From Glycomyces albidus (GTDB lineage Bacteria; Actinomycetota; Actinomycetes; Mycobacteriales; Micromonosporaceae): DNA of 64,000 nucleotides. The stretch is taken from positions 124,001 to 188,000 of the forward strand of contig NZ_WIAO01000003.1 of NCBI RefSeq assembly GCF_009451885.1, read 5' to 3'. Within the stretch, counting starts at the first letter, position 1. The number at the start of each line of letters is the position of its first letter. The position numbers and the translations under genes were made by a program. Below are positions 8,521-17,217 of this stretch, in pieces. Under the pieces are notes generated by a model. The model was not told the origin of the DNA. It was given only the letters and a program-made list of their open reading frames with translations, and did no database searches.

Positions 8521-9651
8521 ATGCTCAGAGTAGGAATCATCGGCACCGGCGGAATCGCGGGGGCGCACGTCGAGGGGTACCGCGCGTTCCCGGAGGAGTG
8601 CGAGATCGTCGCGCTCGCCGATGCGGTGGCGGGCAAGGCGGCCGAGAAGGCCGCATCGTTCGGGCTGGAGGACGCGACCGCGTACGACGACCCGCTTCGG
8701 ATGCTCGCCGAGGCCCGCCTCGACCTCGTGAGCATCGCCACGCCGCCGTCCACCCACGCGGCCCTGACCGTGGCGGCACTGGACGCGGGCGTGAACGTCC
8801 TGGTGGAGAAGCCGATGGCGCCGTCGCTGGAGGAATGCGACGCGATGCTCGCCGCGCAGGAGCGCTCGGGGAAGCTGCTCTCGGTGGTGGCGCAGAACCG
8901 CTTCCGCGACGACCTCGCCACGCTCAAAGACGTCCTCGACTCGGGCCTGCTCGGCTCCGTCTCCCACGTCCGAGTGGACTCGGCCTGGTGGCGGGGCCTG
9001 CCGTACTACGACCTGTGGTGGCGCGGCACGTGGGAGAAGGAAGGCGGCGGCTGCACGCTCAACCACGCCATCCACCACATCGACCTCCTGCTGTGGATGC
9101 TGGGGCGCCCGACCGAGATCACCGCGATGCTCGCGAACGCGCAGCACGGCAACAGCGAAGTCGAGGACCTCTCCGTCGCGGTGTTCCGGTTCGAGCAGGG
9201 CCTCGCCCAGTTGACGAGCTCGGTCGTGCACCACGGCGAGGAGCAGGAGATCGTCGTCCAAGGCGAGAAGGCCCGGGTGTCCCAGCCGTGGAAGGTCGTC
9301 GCCGAGCGGTCCAACGAGGCCGGCTTCCCCGAGCAGGGCGGCGACCCCGACCTGGTGGCCGCCATCGAGGCGGTGGTCGCACAGCGCGAGCCGCTGCGCC
9401 ACCGCGGGCACGCGGGGCAGATCGGCGACCTCCTGTCCGCGATCCGCGAGGGGCGGGCCCCGATCGCCGACGGCCGGGACGGCAGGTCGGCGATCGAGGT
9501 CGTCACCGCGATCTACAAGTCGGGCATCGAGCGGACGTTCGTCCAGCTCCCGCTCCAGGCGGACGACGCCTACTACCGGGCCGGCCGGCTCGTGGAGCAC
9601 GCACCGCACTTCCACGAGAAGCAGCGCTCGCTCGCCGAGGCCGCGTCATGA
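8521..9651 (+). CDS. Gfo/Idh/MocA-family NAD(P)-dependent oxidoreductase
   Basis: A 376-residue sugar or inositol-type dehydrogenase. The Rossmann motif 'VGIIGTGGIAGAHVEGY' is at residues 4-20, and the family 'EKPMAPSLEECD' motif, whose lysine sits at the active site, is at about 99-110. The C-terminal mixed beta-sheet domain carries 'GGGCTLNHAIHHIDLLLWML', whose histidines match the catalytic site of the family. It is the first gene of the operon. The ATG at 8521 is preceded by GAGGA, though closely spaced; a TTG nine bases upstream is the alternative start. It overlaps the cupin gene by 4 bp, so the two are translationally coupled. Confidence 0.9.
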   Translation: MLRVGIIGTGGIAGAHVEGYRAFPEECEIVALADAVAGKAAEKAASFGLEDATAYDDPLRMLAEARLDLVSIATPPSTHAALTVAALDAGVNVLVEKPMAPSLEECDAMLAAQERSGKLLSVVAQNRFRDDLATLKDVLDSGLLGSVSHVRVDSAWWRGLPYYDLWWRGTWEKEGGGCTLNHAIHHIDLLLWMLGRPTEITAMLANAQHGNSEVEDLSVAVFRFEQGLAQLTSSVVHHGEEQEIVVQGEKARVSQPWKVVAERSNEAGFPEQGGDPDLVAAIEAVVAQREPLRHRGHAGQIGDLLSAIREGRAPIADGRDGRSAIEVVTAIYKSGIERTFVQLPLQADDAYYRAGRLVEHAPHFHEKQRSLAEAAS

Positions 9652-10361
9652 CGTCGTCCACATTCCCCGGCGGAACGTCCCTGTCGCATCTCGACGTCTA
9701 CGGGAGCGCCGCGCCCGACGGCGTCTGCGGCGGCAGCCCCCACATGCACCTGGTCTCCACGGAGGCGTACCTCGTCGTCGAGGGCCGGGGAACGCTCCAG
9801 GCGATCGACGGCGAGGGCTTCCACGAGACCGAGCTCGAAGCCGGCTCGGTCGTGTGGTTCACGCCCGGCACGATCCACCGCGCCGTGAACCAAGGAGGGC
9901 TGAAGATCATTGTGCTGATGAGCAACGCGGGCCTCCCCGAGGCCGGCGACGCGGTCATGACGTTCCCCGCCGAGATCCTCGCCGACCCCGCGGCGTACGA
10001 GGAAGTGGCCACGATCGGCGACTCGTACGGCCGCAGCGAGCGCGTGGAAGCGCGCCGCGACCTGGCCGTGACCGGCTTCGGCCGCCTGCGCGACGCGGTC
10101 CGCTCCGGGGACCTCGGACCGCTCAAGGACTTCCACGCCGCGGCCGGCGCACTCGTCCAGGCCCGCGCCGAGGCCTGGGGCCGGCTCGTGCGCGAGCGAC
10201 CCCTCGCGCAGGCCGAGCGGTCACTCGCGCTGACCCGGGCGGTCGCCCGAGGCGACATCGCGCACCTGAGCGAAGCCCGTGTGCACCAGGCGATCCCCTC
10301 CGAAGGCGAGCGCGCCTTCGGCATGTGCGGGCGCCTGCGCACCTACGACGTCACCGATTAA
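9648..10361 (+). CDS. cupin-domain protein
   Basis: A 237-residue protein. A single conserved-barrel cupin occupies about residues 12-110: 'GGSPHMHLVSTEAYLVVEGR' supplies the His/Glu metal ligands of motif 1, and 'SVVWFTPGTIHRAVNQGGL' supplies the His of motif 2. The C-terminal half (120-237) is helical and not recognised. Such cupins beside Gfo/Idh dehydrogenases are often sugar isomerases or lyase-like enzymes. The ATG overlaps the stop of the preceding gene (ATGA), and the stop overlaps the ribosome site AAGGAG of the next gene. Confidence 0.82.
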   Translation: MTSSTFPGGTSLSHLDVYGSAAPDGVCGGSPHMHLVSTEAYLVVEGRGTLQAIDGEGFHETELEAGSVVWFTPGTIHRAVNQGGLKIIVLMSNAGLPEAGDAVMTFPAEILADPAAYEEVATIGDSYGRSERVEARRDLAVTGFGRLRDAVRSGDLGPLKDFHAAAGALVQARAEAWGRLVRERPLAQAERSLALTRAVARGDIAHLSEARVHQAIPSEGERAFGMCGRLRTYDVTD

Positions 10362-10374
10362 GGAGCACCCCGCA

Positions 10375-11436
10375 ATGGACCACCCGTACACCTTCGACCC
10401 CCTTCCCCAGCCCGTCGTCGAGCCCGGAGCGTTCGCGTTCGCGGCCGTCGGCCTCGACCACGCCCACATCTACGGCATGACGGACGGCCTCATCGGCGCC
10501 GGCGCGACCGTCACTTCGGTCTTCGACCCCGACCCCGACCGGGCCGCCGCGTTCGCGAAGCGCTACCCGACCGCGCGCGTCGCCGCGTCGGAACAGGAGG
10601 TGCTCGACGACCCCGAGGTGCGCCTCGTCGCGACGGCGGCCATCCCCTCAGAGCGGGCCCCGATCGGCCTGCGCGCCATCGAAGCGGGCAAGGACGCGTT
10701 CGCCGACAAGGCGCCGCTGACCACCTTCGAGCAGCTCAAGGCCGTTCGCGAGGCGACCGCGCGCACCGGCCGCAAGTACGCGGTCTACTACGGCGAGCGG
10801 ATCCACTCCGAAGCCGCGATCCTCGCCGGCCAGCTCGTCGAGCGGGGCGCGATCGGCAAGGTCGTGCAGGTGGTGTGCTTCGGCCCGCACCGCATCGGAG
10901 GCGGGCGACCGGACTGGTTCTACGACCCCGCGCAGTACGGCGGCATCCTCTGCGACATCGGCAGCCACAACTTCGAGCAGATGCTCTTCTACTCCGGCGC
11001 GGCCGACGGCCGCGTGTCGACCTCGACGGTCGCGAACTACGCCCACCCCGACACCCCCGGCCTCCAGGACTTCGGCGACGCCCACGTCGTCCTCGACAAC
11101 GGCGCCACCGGATACGTCCGCGTGGACTGGTTCACCCCCGAGGGCCTGGGCGTCTTCGGCGACGGACGCACGCTCCTGCTGGGCACCGACGGCTACATCG
11201 AACTGCGCAAGTACATCGACATCGGCACCGACAACGGCGGAGGACAGGTCCTCCTCGTCAACCACGAGGGCCAGTACCGGTTCAACGCGAACGGCATGAC
11301 CGGCTTCCCCTACTTCGGGCGGCTCATCCGCGACTGCATCGACCGCACCGAGACCGCGATGACGCAGGAGCACGCGCTGAAGGCCGCCGAACTCAGCCTG
11401 CAGGCGCAGGTCGACGCCGTCGTCCTCGCCCCGTAG
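10375..11436 (+). CDS. second Gfo/Idh/MocA-family oxidoreductase
   Basis: A 353-residue dehydrogenase paralogous in fold, but not closely similar, to the one at 8521. The N-terminal nucleotide-binding part reads 'FAFAAVGLDHAHIYGMTDGL', where the usual GxGxxG is replaced by GLDHAHI. This variant is seen in a subgroup of the family. 'DKAPLTTFEQLKAVREAT' stands for the EKP motif, with Asp instead of Glu. 'GGILCDIGSHNFEQMLFY' provides the active-site Asp/His. The start ATG follows AAGGAG (10360-10365). It probably works with the upstream dehydrogenase and cupin on an oxidised sugar such as a uronate; that is inference. Confidence 0.87.
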   Translation: MDHPYTFDPLPQPVVEPGAFAFAAVGLDHAHIYGMTDGLIGAGATVTSVFDPDPDRAAAFAKRYPTARVAASEQEVLDDPEVRLVATAAIPSERAPIGLRAIEAGKDAFADKAPLTTFEQLKAVREATARTGRKYAVYYGERIHSEAAILAGQLVERGAIGKVVQVVCFGPHRIGGGRPDWFYDPAQYGGILCDIGSHNFEQMLFYSGAADGRVSTSTVANYAHPDTPGLQDFGDAHVVLDNGATGYVRVDWFTPEGLGVFGDGRTLLLGTDGYIELRKYIDIGTDNGGGQVLLVNHEGQYRFNANGMTGFPYFGRLIRDCIDRTETAMTQEHALKAAELSLQAQVDAVVLAP

Positions 11437-11478
11437 CGGGCGACGAGGACGAAAGACCACAACGATGTGGAGCTCCGA

Positions 11479-12483
11479 ATGACTCATTCCGTTGAAGCGC
11501 AGTCCGCGCCCGAGGCGCGGGCGGCCGCGCCCGCACGGGAACACCCGCGCCGCCTCCGCCGGAAGCCGCCCCGGCGCGCGACCGTGACATGGCGCCGCGC
11601 GCTCGCCCGCGACTGGCGGCTGTACACGTTCCTGGTCGTGCCGGTCGTGTTCCTCCTGGTGTTCAAGTACATCCCGATGCTCGGGAACGTCATCGCGTTC
11701 CGGAGGTTCCGTCCCGGGGGATCGATCTTCGGCGACGAGTGGGTGGGCTTCTACTACTTCGAAGCCTTCATCACCAACCAGCAGTTCTGGAACGTCTTCT
11801 GGAACACGGTGATCCTTGGCGCCCTGACGCTCCTGGTCACCTTTCCGCTGCCGATCGTCCTGGCACTCATGCTCAACGAAGTGCGGTCGCGCCGCTTCAA
11901 GCGGATCGTGCAGACGATCTCGTACCTGCCGCACTTCATGTCGATCGTGATCGTCGCGGGCCTCGTGCTCCAACTGACCGCCCTCAACGGCACGGTGAAC
12001 CAGGTCGCCACCGCGTTCGGCGCCGACCCGGTGCCGTTCATGCAGCGGCCGGAGTGGTTCCGCCCGATCTACGTGTCCTCGGAGGTCTGGCAGACCGTCG
12101 GGTGGGGGACCATCCTCTACCTCGCGGCGCTCACCACGATCGACGACCAGCTCTACGAAGCGGCGCGCGTCGACGGCGCCAGCCGCTGGAAGCAGACGTG
12201 GCACATCACGCTGCCCGGCATCCGCCCGATGATGATGGTGCTCCTCATCCTGAACATCGGCTCGTTCATGGCCGTGGGCTTCGAGAAAGTGCTGCTGCTG
12301 CAGAACCCGCTCGTCTACTCCACGGGCGACGTCATCGCGACCTACCTGTACCGCGTCGGCATCCAGTCCGCCCAGTTCTCCTACGGCACGGCGATCGGGC
12401 TCTTCGAGGCCGCCATCGGCCTCGTGCTCGTGCTGCTCGCGAACACCCTGTCCCGTCGAATGGTTGGAACCTCGCTGTGGTGA
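11479..12483 (+). CDS. CUT1/LplB-type sugar ABC transporter permease
   Basis: A 334-residue inner-membrane permease with six transmembrane segments, the first at about 50-70 after a basic, Arg/Pro-rich cytoplasmic tail. The EAA loop that docks on the ATPase is 'YEAARVDGASRWKQTWHITL' (about 230-250). It resembles the LplB/YteP group, which imports oligosaccharides from plant cell walls. The start at 11479 is set by GTGGAG at 11467-11472. Its gene overlaps the second permease by 4 bp (GTGA). No ATPase is encoded in the locus, so a shared MsiK-like ATPase elsewhere would be needed. Confidence 0.92.
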   Translation: MTHSVEAQSAPEARAAAPAREHPRRLRRKPPRRATVTWRRALARDWRLYTFLVVPVVFLLVFKYIPMLGNVIAFRRFRPGGSIFGDEWVGFYYFEAFITNQQFWNVFWNTVILGALTLLVTFPLPIVLALMLNEVRSRRFKRIVQTISYLPHFMSIVIVAGLVLQLTALNGTVNQVATAFGADPVPFMQRPEWFRPIYVSSEVWQTVGWGTILYLAALTTIDDQLYEAARVDGASRWKQTWHITLPGIRPMMMVLLILNIGSFMAVGFEKVLLLQNPLVYSTGDVIATYLYRVGIQSAQFSYGTAIGLFEAAIGLVLVLLANTLSRRMVGTSLW

Positions 12484-13409
12484 CCGAAGACCTGTCCAGG
12501 AAGCCGGACCTCGCCCACGTCCGCCGCGAGACCGGCGTCATCCGGGAATCACTCGGATACCGCGTGTTCCGCGTCGTCAACGTGACCGCGCTGCTGCTCG
12601 TCTGCGCCGTGACCCTGTACCCGTTCGTGAACCTCGTCGCGAAGGCGTTCTCCTCGGAGGGGTACATCGCGGCCGGCGAAGTGAACCTCATCCCGCGCGG
12701 GTTCAACCTCGACACCTTCCAGGTCGTGTTCGCCGACGACCTGTTCTGGACCAACTACGCGAACACGGTCCTCTACACCGTCGTCGGCACCGCCATCGCC
12801 ATGGCGATCACCTCCACGTACGCCTATGCGCTCAGCAAACCGCACCTGAAAGGACGGACGTTCTTCGTGGGCATCGCCGTGTTCACGATGTTCTTCAGCG
12901 GCGGCCTCATCCCGAACTACATCCTCATCGCCAGCTACCTCGGCTGGCGCAACAGCATCCTGGCGATCGTCGTCCCGGGCGCGCTGAGCGTCTTCAACCT
13001 GCTGGTGATGAAGTCGTTCTTCGAGAACTTCCCGACCGAGCTCGAAGAGGCGGCGGCGATCGACGGACTCACGACCTACGGGATCTTCTTCCGCATCGTC
13101 CTGCCCCTGTCCAAGGCGGTGCTCGCCACCATGACGCTGTTCTACGCGGTCGGGCACTGGAACTCGTGGTTCAGCGCCTTCCTCTACATGGACGACAAGT
13201 CGCTCTTCCCGGTGACCGTCTACCTGCGCAACCTCATCGCCGCGGCGACCGGGACGCAGGAGATCACCGACGGCGGCGAGGCCGCCCAGGTCGCCTCCAA
13301 CATCCAGGCCGTGACGATGCTCCTCACCGTCCTGCCGATCATCTGCCTCTACCCGTTCATCCAGCGCTACTTCGTCTCGGGCGTCATGCTCGGGTCGGTC
13401 AAGGGCTGA
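12480..13409 (+). CDS. CUT1/YtcP-type sugar ABC transporter permease
   Basis: A 309-residue permease partner of the preceding gene, with six transmembrane helices beginning at about residue 30. The EAA loop is 'LEEAAAIDGLTTYGIFFRIV' (about 193-213), and the C-terminus is the typical 'PFIQRYFVSGVMLGSVKG'. The GTG at 12480 overlaps the upstream stop as GTGA; the GTG at 12477 is equally possible. With LplB-like and lipoprotein partners it forms the membrane channel for an oligosaccharide importer. Confidence 0.92.
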   Translation: MTEDLSRKPDLAHVRRETGVIRESLGYRVFRVVNVTALLLVCAVTLYPFVNLVAKAFSSEGYIAAGEVNLIPRGFNLDTFQVVFADDLFWTNYANTVLYTVVGTAIAMAITSTYAYALSKPHLKGRTFFVGIAVFTMFFSGGLIPNYILIASYLGWRNSILAIVVPGALSVFNLLVMKSFFENFPTELEEAAAIDGLTTYGIFFRIVLPLSKAVLATMTLFYAVGHWNSWFSAFLYMDDKSLFPVTVYLRNLIAAATGTQEITDGGEAAQVASNIQAVTMLLTVLPIICLYPFIQRYFVSGVMLGSVKG

Positions 13410-13472
13410 ACGCCCGCACCTCTCGAATCCCAACCCCGTCGAACGACGGCAATCCCTCGACAGGAGAGAACC

Positions 13473-15137
13473 ATGCCCATCACCCGCAGAGCCCTCGGAG
13501 CGCTCGCCGGCATCGCCGCATGCGACGTCGCACTGTCCGGCTGCTCCGACGGCCCGAACGACGAGACCGCCGGCGACATCACCATCGACGACGCGCACTC
13601 CGTCGGCGCCATGGACGACTTCGGCGTCGGCGTCACCTTCAAGGCGACCGAGCCGGTCGAGTTCTCGCTGATGTACCGCGACCACCCCAACTACCCGGTG
13701 CAGGACGACTGGTCGGTCTTCCACCACCTCGAAGAGGACCACAACGTCACCTTCGCGCGCACCGACATCCCCATGGCCGACTTCGACCAGAAGAAGTCCC
13801 TCCTCATCGGCAGCGGCGAGGCGTCCGACATCATCTCCGTCACCTACGGAGGCAGCGAGACCCAGTTCATCTCCGGAGGGGCGATCCTCGCGGTCTCGAG
13901 CTACTTCGACTACATGCCGAACTTCCAGCAGAAGATCAAGGACTGGGGCCTCGAAGCCGACCTCGAGAACAAGCGCCAGGCCGACGGCCGGATCTACCAC
14001 CTCCCCGGCGTCCGCGAAGCACCCGACGTGCAGTACTCCGTCGTGATCCGCGAGGACCTCTGGGAGCGGGCCGGCGTCACCGAGGACCCCGCCACGTGGG
14101 AGGAGTTCCGCGAGCAGCTCCAGAAGGTCAAGGACGCGAACCCCGAGCTCGACTACCCGATGTCGGACCGCTGGACCGACGCCACGACCCTCGGCTCGCT
14201 CCTCAGCGTGATGGCCACGAACTACGACACGGTCGCCGGATGGGGTTACGCCAACACGTTCTACGACGAGGACGCCGGGGAGTACGTGTTCACCGGCACC
14301 ACCGAGGAGTACAAGGAGGTCGTCTCCTACGCCGCGGGGCTCGTGGAGGCCGGCCTGCTCGACCCCGAGGTGACCCAGAGCGACGACCAGGCCGTCCAGA
14401 AGTTCATCTCGGGCCGCTCCGCGACGATCTCCGGGAACACCCAGACGCTCGCGGAGTACCGGACCAAGTTCGCCGACTCCGGCGCCGGAGACGTCCCCAT
14501 CCGGCTCATCTCGATCCCCGGCGGGCCCGCCGGCTCGAAGCTCCCCAGTGGACGTTTCACCTCCGGCATCCTGATCAGCAGCAAGGCGGCCGAGCAGCCC
14601 TACTTCAAGGCGCTCCTCCAGTTCGTCGACTGGCTGTACTACTCCGACGAGGGCCTGGAGTTCGCTCAGTGGGGCGTCGAGGGCGAGACGTTCACCCGCG
14701 ACGCCGACGGCACCCGCGTCCTCAACGAGGACATCGGGTGGAGCTCGATCAACGCGGGCGCGCCGAAGCTGCTGAACGCCGACTACGGCTACAGCAACGG
14801 CGTCTTCCTGCTCGCCAACGGCTCATCGAAGGACCTCGTCTTCTCCATGATGACCGACGAGATCGCGGACTGGACTGAGCGGCAGCTCGAAGGGAAGGAG
14901 CAGGTCCCGACCGCACCCGCTCCCCTGCTGGACGAGATCGAGCTCGAGCAGACGTCGCTGCTCCAGACCCAGCTCACCGACGCCGTCCAAGCGGCGACGG
15001 CCGCATTCATCACCGGCCAGCGATCCATCGAGGACGACTGGGACGCCTACGTCACCGAGATCGAGGGCCTCGGCGCGAGCCAACTCGTCGAGACCGTCAA
15101 CACGGCGCTCGAACGCGCCCGAAGCGAGTCCGAATAA
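13473..15137 (+). CDS. sugar-binding lipoprotein of the ABC importer
   Basis: A 554-residue extracellular solute-binding protein of the LplA/YtcQ type (large, about 500-560 residues). The N-terminus 'ITRRALGALAG' plus the lipobox 'LSGC' at about residue 24 indicates export, possibly by the Tat route, and lipid anchoring. The start ATG has a strong AGGAGAG site 5-11 bases upstream. It is the last gene of the transport operon; an abnormal G/C homopolymer hairpin follows. Together with the two permeases it defines an importer for the product of the downstream GH30 enzyme. Confidence 0.9.
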   Translation: MPITRRALGALAGIAACDVALSGCSDGPNDETAGDITIDDAHSVGAMDDFGVGVTFKATEPVEFSLMYRDHPNYPVQDDWSVFHHLEEDHNVTFARTDIPMADFDQKKSLLIGSGEASDIISVTYGGSETQFISGGAILAVSSYFDYMPNFQQKIKDWGLEADLENKRQADGRIYHLPGVREAPDVQYSVVIREDLWERAGVTEDPATWEEFREQLQKVKDANPELDYPMSDRWTDATTLGSLLSVMATNYDTVAGWGYANTFYDEDAGEYVFTGTTEEYKEVVSYAAGLVEAGLLDPEVTQSDDQAVQKFISGRSATISGNTQTLAEYRTKFADSGAGDVPIRLISIPGGPAGSKLPSGRFTSGILISSKAAEQPYFKALLQFVDWLYYSDEGLEFAQWGVEGETFTRDADGTRVLNEDIGWSSINAGAPKLLNADYGYSNGVFLLANGSSKDLVFSMMTDEIADWTERQLEGKEQVPTAPAPLLDEIELEQTSLLQTQLTDAVQAATAAFITGQRSIEDDWDAYVTEIEGLGASQLVETVNTALERARSESE

Positions 15138-15142
15138 AAGAC

Positions 15143-15251
15143 TGGCGGGGCGGCCGCCCCCCCGCCCGCCCCCCCCCCACAACACCACCCCCCCCCCCCC
15201 GTCCATAAAATCGGGGGGGGGGGCGGCCGGGGGGGGGCCCCCCCCGCCCAG
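15143..15251. repeat. G/C homopolymer region with hairpin ends (collapsed or misread terminator)
   Basis: The stretch consists almost entirely of runs of C (up to about 13) and G (up to about 12) with a few A/T islands. Its outer ends are complementary: ACTGGCGGGG near 15143 pairs with CCCCGCCCAGT near 15247. The gap between the binding-protein gene and the GH30 gene would normally hold a short GC-rich hairpin. The long homopolymers look like polymerase or assembly noise over such a hairpin rather than real sequence. Confidence 0.6.
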
Positions 15252-15340
15252 TACTCGACGACACCCCCGACGCGGCTCACGATCCGCGAACGACCCTGCC
15301 GCGACCCCCGCGCAGGGACCCCACAGAAAGCGAGAACCCC

Positions 15341-17023
15341 ATGGCAACGCCGCCATCCGAAACCCCTGTCAACCGCCGCGCCGTCCTCGCGGGCGGCGCC
15401 GCCTCGGTGCCGCTGGCGCTCGGGCTGACCGGAGCGCCCGCCCATGCCGATCCGACCCGGCCGCGACCCGCCGTCGTCGAGCCCGGACGCCGCCGCCAGG
15501 TCATCCGCGGGTTCGGCGGCATGACGCATGCGCGCTGGATCGGCGAGCTGACCCCGTCCCAATGCGACACCGCCTTCGACAACGGTCCCGACGACCTCGG
15601 CTTCACGATCCTGCGCATCCCCGTGCCCGAGGACACCGCCGACTGGTCCGCCGACCTCGCCACCGCGCAGGCGGCGGCCGCCAAGGGAGCGCTCGTCTTC
15701 GCCTCTCCGTGGAACCCGCCGGCCGACCTCGTCGAGCCGTTCGTGCGCGACGAAGTGCCCCAAGGCAGCCAGTACGAGGCCGAGAACGCCACGCTCGTGA
15801 ACGCGCACATCGCGACCGACAACCCCGGCTACCAGGGGGAAGGGTATGTGCGCTTCGACGGCGCCGGAGCGAGCGTCCAGTTCGACGGCGTCGTCATCGG
15901 CTCGGCCGGCACCAAGAACCTCGCGTTCAGGTACTCGGCGCCCTCGGGAGACGTGCACGCCGACGTCCACGTGGCGGGCGTCGCGGTCGCCGAAGGCGTG
16001 CTCTTCCCTCGCACCGACGCGGGCACCTGGGCCTGGAAGTCGGTCCAGGCCCAGATGACGCCCGGCCAGTGGCCGGTGACGGTCGTCGCGACCGGCGAGG
16101 GCGGGCCGGACCTCGACTACCTCATGGCCGCGGCGTACACCCCGCCCGGCGAGGCCCGCCGTCTGCGCCACGACGCGTACGGCGCATACGCGGACCACTT
16201 GAACGGCTTCGTGCACCACATGCGCGACAACGGCGTCGAGCTGTACGGGATCTCGGTCCAGAACGAGCCCGACTACGCGCACGAGTGGACCTGGTGGACC
16301 ACCGACGAGATGAACCGCTTCCTCGCCGAGTTCGCCGGGAGGATCGACTGCCGCATCATCGCACCGGAGTCCTTCCAGTACGTGAAGCGCGTCTCGGATC
16401 CGATCCTCGAAGACCCCGAGGCGCTCGCGAACCTCGACATCCTCGGCGCGCACCTCTACGGCACCTCGGTCGAGGACTTCCCGTACCCGCTCTTCGAGGA
16501 GAACGGCGCGGACAAGGAGCTGTGGATGACGGAGGTCTACTACCCGAACAGCTCGAGCTCGGCGAACCTCTGGCCCGAGGCCCTCCGGGTCGCCGAGCAC
16601 GTGCACCACGCGATGGTCGACGCCGAGTTCCAGGCGTACGTCTGGTGGTACATCCGCCGCTTCTACGGGCCCCTCCTCGAAGACGGCGCGATCAGCAAGC
16701 GGGGCTGCATGCTGGCGCACTTCTCGAAGTTCGTGCGCCCCGGCCACCACCGCGTCGAAGCCCCGAAGGAGCCGCAGACCGGCATCCTCACCTCGGCGTA
16801 CGCCGGCGACGACGGCACGCTCGTCATCGTCGCCGTCAACACGACCACCGAATCGGCGAGCCAGTCGTTCGCGGTGAAGGGCCGCGCGGTCCGCAAGGCG
16901 CGGCAGTGGCTCACCGACGCGACGCGGAACCTCGCCGAGCAGCCCGCCGTCTGGGGGAGAGGCAACGCCTTCACCGCATCGCTCCCTCCCGAGAGCGTGA
17001 CGACCTTCGTCGTGCCGGCATGA
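15341..17023 (+). CDS. secreted GH30 glycosidase with internally inserted carbohydrate-binding module
   Basis: A 560-residue exported enzyme. Residues 10-36 form a Tat-like signal ('NRRAVLAGGAAS...PAHA'). The GH30 barrel begins at about 45 with 'RQVIRGFGGMTHARW' and continues through 'RIPVPED' and 'FASPWNPPADL' (120-130). It is then interrupted at about 144-268 by a CBM6/35-like beta domain ('YEAENATLV', 'GYVRFDGAGASVQFDG'). The barrel resumes with 'VELYGISVQNEPDYAHEW', giving acid/base Glu309, and 'LWMTEVYYP', giving nucleophile Glu398. The C-terminal beta-sandwich typical of GH30 follows (475-560). The likely substrate is xylan or a related hemicellulose. Position beside the importer supports a joint role. 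Confidence 0.88.
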   Translation: MATPPSETPVNRRAVLAGGAASVPLALGLTGAPAHADPTRPRPAVVEPGRRRQVIRGFGGMTHARWIGELTPSQCDTAFDNGPDDLGFTILRIPVPEDTADWSADLATAQAAAAKGALVFASPWNPPADLVEPFVRDEVPQGSQYEAENATLVNAHIATDNPGYQGEGYVRFDGAGASVQFDGVVIGSAGTKNLAFRYSAPSGDVHADVHVAGVAVAEGVLFPRTDAGTWAWKSVQAQMTPGQWPVTVVATGEGGPDLDYLMAAAYTPPGEARRLRHDAYGAYADHLNGFVHHMRDNGVELYGISVQNEPDYAHEWTWWTTDEMNRFLAEFAGRIDCRIIAPESFQYVKRVSDPILEDPEALANLDILGAHLYGTSVEDFPYPLFEENGADKELWMTEVYYPNSSSSANLWPEALRVAEHVHHAMVDAEFQAYVWWYIRRFYGPLLEDGAISKRGCMLAHFSKFVRPGHHRVEAPKEPQTGILTSAYAGDDGTLVIVAVNTTTESASQSFAVKGRAVRKARQWLTDATRNLAEQPAVWGRGNAFTASLPPESVTTFVVPA

Positions 17024-17060
17024 CGACATCGTCGTGCTCGGCTTACAGCGGTTAGCGACG

Positions 17061-17085
17061 GCCCCGCCGCACCGCGCGGCGGGGC
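17061..17085 (+). terminator. hairpin terminator after the GH30 gene
   Basis: A perfect 10-bp GC stem (17061-17070 with 17076-17085) and a 5-nt loop, 38 bp after the GH30 stop codon. It would end the sugar-utilisation transcript. Confidence 0.6.
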
Positions 17086-17217
17086 GGCTGCTGGCGCGGG
17101 CGAGAACAGCTCGGCGAATCGCCCAAGGCGGAGGGGACGCACCCCATTGAGCGGCTTCGGCGCCCGAGTGCCGGACGAACTCCTAGGCCGCCGGTGGAAC
17201 TGCGGCGAGGTGCCGGC

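Noticed and set aside
11479..13409. A missing ATPase gene in the sugar importer as a sign of a broken locus.
   Set aside because: CUT1 importers in actinobacteria commonly share one ATPase (MsiK) encoded elsewhere, so absence here is normal.
15047..17029. Very long minus-strand open frame opposite the GH30 gene.
   Set aside because: It is basic, low in hydrophobic order and mirrors the third-position GC of the real gene; no motif is seen. The same applies to the long frames opposite the nuclease (34656-37007) and the PL11 lyase (32406-34604).
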